A stretch of 64,000 nt of DNA from Syngnathus acus (Eukaryota; Chordata; Actinopteri; Syngnathiformes; Syngnathidae). Position numbers and translations under genes: made by a program. The DNA is taken from positions 7,537,412 through 7,601,411 of the forward strand of contig NC_051102.1 of the NCBI RefSeq assembly GCF_901709675.1, read 5' to 3'. Below, one piece after another: positions 56,743 through 64,000 of the stretch. The notes beneath the pieces are model-generated. The model was not told where the DNA came from. It made no database searches and was given only the letters and a program-made list of their open reading frames with translations. Position 1 is the first letter of the stretch, and each line of letters begins with the position of its first letter.

Positions 56743-59700
56743 TCATATGCGACTGGACATGATTCCAGTGTTGAGTTTCAGAAAGAAGGCCTTGAGCTTA
56801 CACAGTCGGCATTTGTTCTGTTTCTTCTTTCTGATCTTCTGCTGGACCTTCTGGTGGGACATCTTACCTTGGTCCTGGTCCCGGTCCATCCAAGGTACCC
56901 AGGCATCGTCGTGCCGGTCGGGGTGGGCGCGCGGGTCGTCGGGTGGAAAGTGGACGGGCACGGCGGTGCGGTTGTAGTGGACGAGGCGGGTCAGCAGGTA
57001 GCGCACCACCTCAGGGCGCTGGCGGGAAAGGTCACGGCGCTCGTACGGATCGGCGCTGATGTTGAACAGCCAAACGCTTTTAACTCCCTCGCTGCTGTTT
57101 TGGCTCCGGTGCGACGGAGATGCTCTTTCCAGGTTCCACCAGCGACCTGCCAGCGTTGGCAGGACCTGCCCCCAACAAAAAAAGTACAGTTTTGAACGTA
57201 ATTTTTGGTTTACCGCCCCGATCTACGTAAAACATAATGTCCTCTGATTGGTCCATCGGGTCTACACATTACACCTGTATATTGCGGAAGCCACACAAAA
57301 CTTTACAGATTTTGGAATTCTGTCCACACTAAAGGCACACCTAGTTTTTTGAGAAAATTAAAGGCTTTTAAGTGCACCTTTATGGTGCAGAAAATACGGT
57401 ACTTATTGTCTCTCTAATTTCTTCAAAAAAAAAAAGGGGGAAAAAAGTGTAAGTAGCGCGTACCTGCGGCGGGACCCACTCTCCGTGTCCGGGGTCTCCG
57501 GTGAGCAGTTTCCAGTCTCCGACCCTGATGGCCGCCTGGACCGACGTGTCCCACGCGGGTGACTCGTTAGTGCCGTCGGGCGGGATCGCGTACTCGGGTG
57601 AAGCGTGTGGTGTAGGTTGAGAAGAGCGTTTGGCCTTGAGGCGAGACCGGACCTTGCTTTCGGTCCATGATAGGTTGTGTTCCGGACAGGCCATCCTTCT
57701 AGACTTGGGCTTTGATGCGTTTTCCTTCATGCGGGTCGCACGAATGATGGAGTAGTCTGGGCGACCTTTGACCTCAGAGTATAACTTCTTTGTGCCTTTA
57801 GACTTTGATGATCTGAATGCAGACTTTTGTTTGGAGCGCTGCTTGAGAGGTTTCTTCTTTTTATTTTGCTTCTTCCTCTTGTTGGGCTTATGGAACCCTT
57901 TCAAGAGAGTGTCTTCTGTTCAATCAAAACAAAGATTGTCATCACACTTGAATTTTCACTTTGGTCGCCCAATTGTTTTGACCCCATGCTGCTCAGTCGG
58001 ACTGTCGGCCTTAAAGTATGTGCGTTCGTCGAAAAACGTTGACTACATCTAAATGTTGCGTTTTGCCGACATAGTTCAGCAGTTTACCTGCGTCTCCGTG
58101 CGGCGCGGGGGCCTTGTGCAGCGGGTCGATGTTGTGTAGGATCTCTTGGCGAGGAGACTCTTTGCCTTCGCTGATGGCGGCCCAGGCGTCAAAGCCGTCC
58201 AGGCCTTGGCTCTGCGGCAAAAGGAAAGTGCACACGAGAGTTGTGGCTACTTGACTTGTGGCTACTTGACTTGTGGCTACTTGGCTTGTAGAAGCCTTTT
58301 TTTTCTCTTGTTCTTCTGTCAGGCAGCTAAAAGCAACAAATACTGATGAAACATTAGATCCGAGGGGGATGCATCAATAAAAATAAAAATCTTATGTTGT
58401 AAGTCATCACCAAAGCAGTCAAGAGCTCCATGTTCTGTACACCGCTGACATCAGAGCCCATTCGTCTCCATTACTGTCAAAAATGCTTTTTACTTTTATG
58501 ACCACTGTCGAAAACTTGCCAGCGCTCCCGCACAGCTCGCTTACATTCACATTCAAACATTGTTGCAACTCACCAAAAGCACTTCAGCCCACATACAAAA
58601 GCTTGAATTCTTTTAGCTTTTTAAATGGAAAAATAGTAACTTCCTAAAAAAAAAATAATTAAGAACCGTGTACAGATGTATTTTTAGCTCAGAAAATTGT
58701 TTCTCTTGGTGAAAGTCACTTTCTCTGAAAGTTTTCTTTTTTTCAGGGAAAAGTACCTTTATCTAAGAAAACAGTAGGACAAGAACAAAAATGAGATTAG
58801 GGATTTTTTTTTTTTTTTTTTTCTCTCTCTAGGTTATTGTAACACTTTTAGTTCCCTAACAGCGGTCGTGACTGACCTCGCTGACGTTTCCTCCGGCAAG
58901 GGCCAGCAGGGTGGGGAACCAGTCGGTGATGTGAAGGAGAGCGTTGGACACTCGCCTCCGTCGCCGCAGCAATGGGCTGTGCACAAACCCCACGCCGCGG
59001 ATGCCTCCCTCCCAGTACGTCCCCTGAAACCAACGAAATGGTGCGTCACATGACCACAAGTACGTCTTCCACCTATCGTGCGGCGGGATGGAATGACGTG
59101 TACTCAGAAAGTAGTGCTTCACATTGCAGTTGAAACTGTTATCTTTAAGAAAAATGTCTTGTTTTGGGTTGTTGTATGTTTTGGGAAAATTTGCGCAACC
59201 TTTCGTCCCCGGAGCGGCCAGTTGCTCCCGCCAGTGAAGGGCTGGGCCCCGTTGTCAGTGGAGTAGACGATGACGCTGTTGCGGTACAGGCCTGACTTGC
59301 GCAGCGCATAGGTGACGTTGCGCACCGCCTCGTCGACTGTCGACACCATAGCGGCAAACTTCCTCCGCGCCACGTCGGCCATGCCGCGGTACGGGTAGAT
59401 GTACGACTTGGGCGGCTGCAGCGGCGTGTGCACCGCCTGCACACAACAAAAAATGCTTTAGGGAACAAACCCGGCTACAAAAGATGACGCTGCTAAAAAC
59501 TTTTAACCCCAAGAAATAAGTCTCTCGTTGTGAGCTAGTACCTGCAGGGAGAGGAGCAGGAATATCGGTTGCCGGGCGGGATTGTGACTCTGGAGGATCT
59601 TACGAGCTCGCTGCGTGAAGAGCGTGGTGGAGTACTTGCCCTGGTGACCCCAGGCAACGCTCTCGTTGTCGTGGAGGTCGTACCCGCACACGCCGGGGCC

Positions 59701-60730
59701 GTCGCACGACCCATAACTGCGCGTGTGAGAGTGAATGAGTCATCACATCAAGTCACGTCATCGAAAAACTTGAAGCTGTGAAAATCCCAAAAACAAGCGC
59801 TTGTTACCTGTAGTAGTCCACACTTCCTGTCAAGGATCCAAAGAAGGAGTCGAAGCCTTTCCTGGTGGGCAGGCACGCCTTCCTACACGTGAGACAAAAA
59901 AAAAAAAAGTCCCGTTCAAAAACGCCATAGGTCTCTTGCGCGGGCCAAGACTTCATTGTGGGGTGCTCACGTGTAGAATCCGAGATGCCACTTGCCCACC
60001 ATGTGCGTAGCGTAGCCGGCCTGGCGCAGCCTCTGGGGGAGCGTGTCCATGTTGGGGGGGAGGCAGCTGGGCTGGCTCGGCCTGATGATGGAGTGCTGGA
60101 GACCCGTGTGGATCTGGTACCTGGCCGCCCCAACCAAAACAAGGCGCGTGGGGTACTAGTGGACTAGTAGTGTACCAGCGGTGTACTACCTGCCAGTGAG
60201 GAGTTGGCTGCGCGAGGGCGTGCAGATGGGCTGGACGTAGTAGTTCTCCAGCTTGACGCCCTCCGCCGCCAACTTGTCCAACGTGGGCGTCTTGATGCTG
60301 GGGTTGTGGTAGCCGATGTCGTTGAAGCCCTGGCGGGGGGAAAGTTAGCACGTCGGCATCCAACACCTGTTGCCATCCCTCCCTTTTTGCCGTAGCGCCT
60401 TGAGGTCCCAAGTGACAAGTTTTCCGGATACAAGTGGATTTGATCAGTGCGTACTTCAGACCCCCTGCCGCTAGATGGCGCCAGCAGTCTTCACGACCAC
60501 CAACCCACCCTCAGTTCATATCGGTTTTGTGCATTCACCTGATCATCGATGAGAATGAAAATGATGTGCGGCTGCTTCCTGCTTCCTTTGGCCGCCGGCG
60601 TGTCGTTTTCGACTTTGTCGGTGTCGACGGTGTCTTCATATCGCTGCTCTTCCCAAATATGGCAGTGGCTGCGGTGCAGGCGTATAACACAAAGTATCAG
60701 GAGCAGCGATGTGATGGAGGTCGCCCGCAT
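56743..60730 (-). CDS. arsi: Arylsulfatase I-like, complete, 10 coding exons, 704 aa
   Basis: Secreted or endoplasmic-reticulum sulfatase of the ARSB/ARSI/ARSJ branch. The natural substrate of ARSI is not well established. CDS = complement(join(56743..57165, 57464..57915, 58088..58211, 58877..59023, 59200..59436, 59542..59716, 59808..59882, 59971..60120, 60190..60329, 60539..60730)), all in phase. Signal peptide 1-23; metal-binding DD at 62-63; formylglycine motif Cys100-TPSR; GKWHLG near 150; STDNGAQ near 300; C-terminal basic [19 protein letters not shown] segment typical of ARSI. Catalytic residues look intact. Exon 9 adds about 120 residues (aa 414-533), very rich in Lys and Arg, that I do not know from human ARSI (about 569 aa). 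Start: the first ATG after an in-frame GTG. A possible acceptor five bases upstream suggests a 5' UTR exon. ARSJ is the main alternative, but the C-terminus and the divergent tcof1 neighbour favour ARSI. Confidence 0.88.
57286..57401. mobile_element. Partial fish MITE with CCGTATTTTC-type terminus
   Basis: In arsi intron 9, the sequence ends TTAAGTGCACCTTTATGG-TGCAGAAAATACGGTA. This resembles, from memory, a very common teleost element that ends in GCGGAAAATACGGTA. The opposite terminus was not found, so it is truncated or diverged. Confidence 0.45.
58241..58285. repeat. Three-copy 15-bp tandem repeat
   Basis: TTGTGGCTACTTGAC occurs three times (the last copy ends GGC) in arsi intron 7, just upstream of exon 8 on the minus strand. 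Confidence 0.9.
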
Positions 60731-60949
60731 CTTTCCTGTGAGGACTACAAACACAAACGGTGAATTTTATGTGAACGCCCCACAAGGGGGCAGACCAGAT
60801 CAGGAAACACGTTCAGACAGCATTTTTCCTTTTTTAACGTTTTGGGCCTTTCAAAAGAAGATAAGGCGTCAGCAGAGGCTCATAAGAGAAGAAAAAGACC
60901 TGCCGCAGCCATTCACAGGGCACAACTGATGGTTACCAGTCTTCCATGA

Positions 60950-61075
60950 AGCTAACATGCATCTTTAGGGAATGTGAGAGGAAAACCCCATACAAGTTGT
61001 AACATGCGAACGCCACACGCACATCCGAGATTCAAACCCACAACCTCACAACTGCGAGGCACACGTGCCTGGCAT
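60950..61075. mobile_element. Degenerate fish retroposon fragment
   Basis: It contains ACATGCGAACGCCACACGCA and GAGATTCAAACCCACAACCT followed by CACAACTGCGAGGCACACGTGCC. This order is familiar from teleost LINE/SINE 3' ends (ACATGCAAACTCCACACA, then GATTCGAACCC.CAACCTC). Family assignment is from memory only. Confidence 0.4.
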
Positions 61076-62142
61076 TTGTAACCAATTGTTATTTATTAAA
61101 TTAAAACGATGACGACAGAACATCTGATACGCCGTCCTCCTTATACATGCCGATTTATTCACGTTATCCCACTTTATGTTCTCCACCCAATGTTTCCCCT
61201 CTACGCACCAACGGAGCGGCGCTCCCAGTTTTGTTGTATACCTATTGTACAATGACAATGAAGGCATTCCACTCTATTCTGCTGCATTGGAATTAATTTG
61301 AGGAGCCTGTCAATTAGCAAGCAATCAATTTGTCAATCAATAATACCTCGATATGGCCCCAATGTAAGTAAGTCACTTCATTCTCGTTCTTGCTTTTCAA
61401 AGTTAGCCGAGGACGCTGCCGTATGTGCTCATGCTTCCAAACGAACTTTTCCGTCCTCCAAAAAAGCTTCTTCACACTCCCACTTGAAGAAAAAAAAAAA
61501 GCAAAGAAAATCCGCACTGGTCAAGTCACACATACTCGTTTAACAAGAATTCCACCTTGATCCGCCGAAATAAGAGTTCCCGGAGGACACCGCAGCGGCA
61601 AAACAACACAAAAATAAGATTTAAAGTGTATCATTGCTAAGAATGACAAAAATCATGAACAAATCACTAAGGGCATTTTTTGATTGATTACAAATCGCTA
61701 ACGTTCAGAGCTAACAGCGGTTAGTGGCTAGCTAACAAAGTGTTTTAATTTACAGTATTTAGTTTTTTATTTTACGAGCACCCAAACCATAACGTAACGC
61801 CTTGCATTGTGTTAATTTACAGTAATATTGACAAATCGCAGCGATCGTTAGCTTTTATTTTGAAAGGTACAACCAGGCTACATCCGGCGCAGCTCCCTCT
61901 GCCCCCCACCCCTTTCCACTGTCCCGGGGGAAGTTTGGGCTTAAATGGAGCTCAAAAAGGTTTTCACGCTGGTATTTAACCCCCACCCCACTTTACCCTT
62001 TACTGGACACTAACATCATAATAATTCATGTTTGAACTTTATATTCTTCTTGGTTCCACCCTGAACAAATGCTTAACACGCGAAATGGAACAAGCAGACC
62101 ATCTGGCAAGGAAATGAAAATTGCATGATGAATGTAAAAAAT

Positions 62143-62272
62143 GAAGCACATTCAGCCTAATCCAAAGCAAATGTTTCCTTGGCATGTTGAAAAAAAGGAA
62201 CACGAAGCACATTCAGCCTAATCCAAAGCAAATGCTTCCTTGGCATGTTGAAAAAAAGAAAAAAAGGAACAC
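62143..62272. repeat. Two-copy tandem duplication, 61/69 bp
   Basis: Unit 1 is 62143-62203 and unit 2 is 62204-62272. They differ by one substitution (GTTTCC/GCTTCC) and an 8-base A-rich expansion. Confidence 0.9.
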
Positions 62273-62300
62273 GCTGAGAACAAATGCTGTCAAATACATC

Positions 62301-62354
62301 AAATTAACTCCAATATTGTAGTAGAGATCTTTACTACAATATTGGAGTTAATTT
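62301..62354. repeat. Perfect inverted repeat, 23-bp arms, 8-base loop
   Basis: The left arm 62301-62323 (AAATTAACTCCAATATTGTA...) is the exact reverse complement of 62332-62354. The spacer contains AGATCT. Confidence 0.95.
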
Positions 62355-62563
62355 AAATAAAAAAGTGCGTGCATATCATATAAACAAACATTTGTACCAT
62401 AAAAACATAATTAGCATGACTGGGAAAATTGAGTCCCGTAAAAATATGTACTGCATTTAGCGTTTCGGGTTTATAGTTGATCTTATGGTTCAAATATTAT
62501 ATAATCTATTTTTAAACCGGACGTGAATAATGTATTATACTTGCGCTCTATACTTTTAGAAAG

Positions 62564-62582
62564 ACTTCAACTCCCATGATGC
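62564..62582 (+). promoter_or_regulatory. ZNF143/STAF-like site upstream of tcof1
   Basis: ACTTCAACTCCCATGATGC closely matches the known SBS consensus ACTACAAYTCCCANNATGC, with one mismatch in the ACTACAA part. It lies 340 bases upstream of the tcof1 start, as expected for a promoter site. Confidence 0.55.
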
Positions 62583-62922
62583 ATCTTTGGGCGCGTTCGG
62601 AAATACACTCCTATGCGAGTGGGAGTGCTCGGGGAGGAAGAGTGCGCTCATTTCCCATTAATTTCTGATCGCAGTCGTGGCGAACGGTGGCTCCAGTCGG
62701 AGCGCCGAGTGCACGCAGTGGCACTCCATTTTTGCTGGACTTTGAACTTGTGAACAGTGAAATCAAGCAAAGCACTGAATTACGGAACGGTTCGCACTTG
62801 AACTTGTGCGCCCTCGGAGTGAATTACCGAACGTACCCTCTGTGAAGTGAAATGAAGTGTGATGAAATGTAAAGTGAGCGGGGCCTCCTCTCCAAACCTT
62901 TCAGATTGTTGTGGTGTCCGTC

Positions 62923-63815
62923 ATGTCGTGCGAGGAAGACTCATCGCTGCTCTTTCTCATCGTAGAACATTTAAAGATGAAAGGCTTGCTGGTCGCCGCT
63001 CGAGTGCTGGAGGAACATGTTAGCCAGGTAACGACAGTAAAAAAATGGACACATTTTTGACATTTTTAAATATCCCTTTTGCGTGCGTGCCAGCTGATGT
63101 TTTTGTGAATGGCTTACGGACGAAGAAAAAGCACAAGTAGAAATAATAGAATTTAAAAGAGTGTTTGCTTTTTGGAAGGAACTGAACAAAATGTACAGTT
63201 GAAGGTTTGTGTCAATTAAGCCCCCACGCCCACCCCACCGACCCTTTGCAGCTAAGCTAACATCGCTAAATTGACCAACACAAAATCCATGTTTTGTGCA
63301 GGCGGAGATGCCGAACGTGAGCTTGAACCTACAAGACATCTACAAAGGATGGACGAAGTGAGTGGGATTTGAAACTGAGTCTTGCCAATAAAATGTCAGC
63401 TGCCATAAAATGCAGCAAAAATGATAGTTTTGCACCTATTACGTTGCTAAAAAGTGCTCAAGTGGCAGCATGGGCAAAAGACCGACCACTAGGCTATATT
63501 GTGTGCAGGTGGTGCTCGCATAACCAGCATGCCGAGCGGCCGGCCGACAGCTGCATTGTGCCCATCAAACTTGAACCTGAAGGTGGCGCTGACGAGAGCC
63601 CCGCCAAATACAACAACAACAACACAGATGCTGAAGGGCTGCACGGTATGTCTCTTTGAAACTTTTTGATTGGATTGATCTCAGTTGTGTTTTATTTGCA
63701 AAGATTTACTTTTGACTTAGCCTCCAAGACAGAAGGCGTGGAACGCTCCAACGGACATGACGACAATGGCTGCCACTCACCTCAACCTGAAGACAAAGAA
63801 CGAGCACAACAAGAG
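62923..63815 (+). CDS. tcof1: LisH-domain protein, probable treacle, 5' part only
   Basis: Visible CDS = join(62923..63027, 63302..63357, 63509..63645, 63721..63815), 131 codons, in phase 0 at the last donor. The gene continues beyond the window. The start is the first ATG of the frame (GTCATGTCGTGC). Residues 5-35 (SSLLFLIVEHLKMKGLLVAA...) form a LisH helix pair. LNLQDIYKGWTKW follows, matching the order of the treacle N-terminus (LLPLIYHHL..., LLDIYTHW). The following sequence is acidic and low-complexity. Treacle is a nucleolar protein that recruits RNA polymerase I and processing factors. The repeats that define it are outside the window, so the call rests on the N-terminus and on divergent arsi next door, an arrangement I know from human. 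Confidence 0.7.
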
Positions 63816-64000
63816 GTAGATCAAGTATTTTATTGTTAAAGCTTTTTCAATGTCGCTGTCCATTGTCGCCCTACACGACAAACTGGATTTAATTCATTAT
63901 CAATAAGAAATTTCTCATATCACGACAGTGAGTCTGTCTGCCATCCCCAGCCCAAAAGTGAGTGCTGACTGTCCACAAATAACTTTGGCTTCATCAGGCG
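63816..64000 (+). other. Right edge, probable tcof1 intron 4
   Basis: This follows donor GAG|GTAGAT. A candidate acceptor at CCATCCCCAG (about 63950) would give an early in-frame stop, so the next exon is probably outside the window. Confidence 0.5.

Larger units (their letters stand above)
60731..62922. other. arsi / tcof1 divergent intergenic region
   Basis: A 2.2-kb head-to-head spacer. It includes a retroposon-like fragment (about 60950-61075), a two-copy tandem repeat, a perfect hairpin and a promoter-proximal ZNF143-like site. No coding exon was recognised. Confidence 0.6.

Noticed and set aside
60491-60754. Starting arsi at the upstream GTG (60754)
   Set aside because: A normal ATG at 60730 is followed at once by a good signal peptide, and the upstream codons look like the end of an intron.
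61021-61075. A tRNA gene suggested by GATTCAAACCC
   Set aside because: No cloverleaf could be drawn around it, and the wider sequence fits a degenerate fish retroposon.

Overview
This is a vertebrate nuclear window, most likely from a ray-finned (teleost) fish. The genes are split into many small exons. Many introns are only 75-100 bases long, while others carry long GT/CA and TA microsatellites and short inverted-repeat elements typical of fish genomes. Nothing prokaryotic is present. The long open frames inside the GT tract and most other open frames are not genes.

Layout from left to right: (1) 1-9.5 kb, no gene recognised, upstream flank of the first gene. (2) 10.1-25.7 kb, + strand, a complete neuropilin-1 (nrp1) in 18 coding exons, 945 aa, ending in the PDZ-binding SEA tail. 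(3) 28.2-29.9 kb, + strand, a compact truncated relative of integrin beta-1. It has a signal peptide fused to the stalk EGF modules and the beta-tail domain, then a Ser-rich hydrophobic C-terminus that looks like a GPI-anchor signal. The PSI, hybrid and ligand-binding beta-I domains are absent. (4) 34.0-39.5 kb, + strand, a complete integrin beta-1 (itgb1), 14 coding exons, 799 aa. (5) 44.5-54.6 kb, + strand, a complete enhancer of polycomb homolog 1 (epc1), 14 coding exons, 809 aa. (6) 60.7-56.7 kb, - strand, an arylsulfatase I-like gene (arsi), 10 coding exons, 704 aa, with a lysine-rich insertion of about 120 aa. (7) 62.9 kb to the right edge, + strand, the first four coding exons of a LisH-domain gene that is probably treacle (tcof1).

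From what I know of the human map, NRP1-ITGB1-EPC1 lie in this order and orientation on one chromosome, and ARSI and TCOF1 are divergent neighbours on another. This window joins those two blocks.

The most interesting region is the beta-1-like gene at 28.2-29.9 kb. Its EGF/beta-tail block, introns included, is about 95% identical by eye to the matching block of the full itgb1 gene, while its signal-peptide exon is much more diverged. At the joint, an old splice donor and acceptor only 19 bases apart are now read through in frame. It appears to be a signal-peptide-bearing integrin-stalk protein that has been homogenised by recent gene conversion or a recent block copy. All exon boundaries were deduced by eye from GT-AG sites, reading-frame phase and homology. 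UTR ends, promoters and poly(A) sites are weaker inferences.
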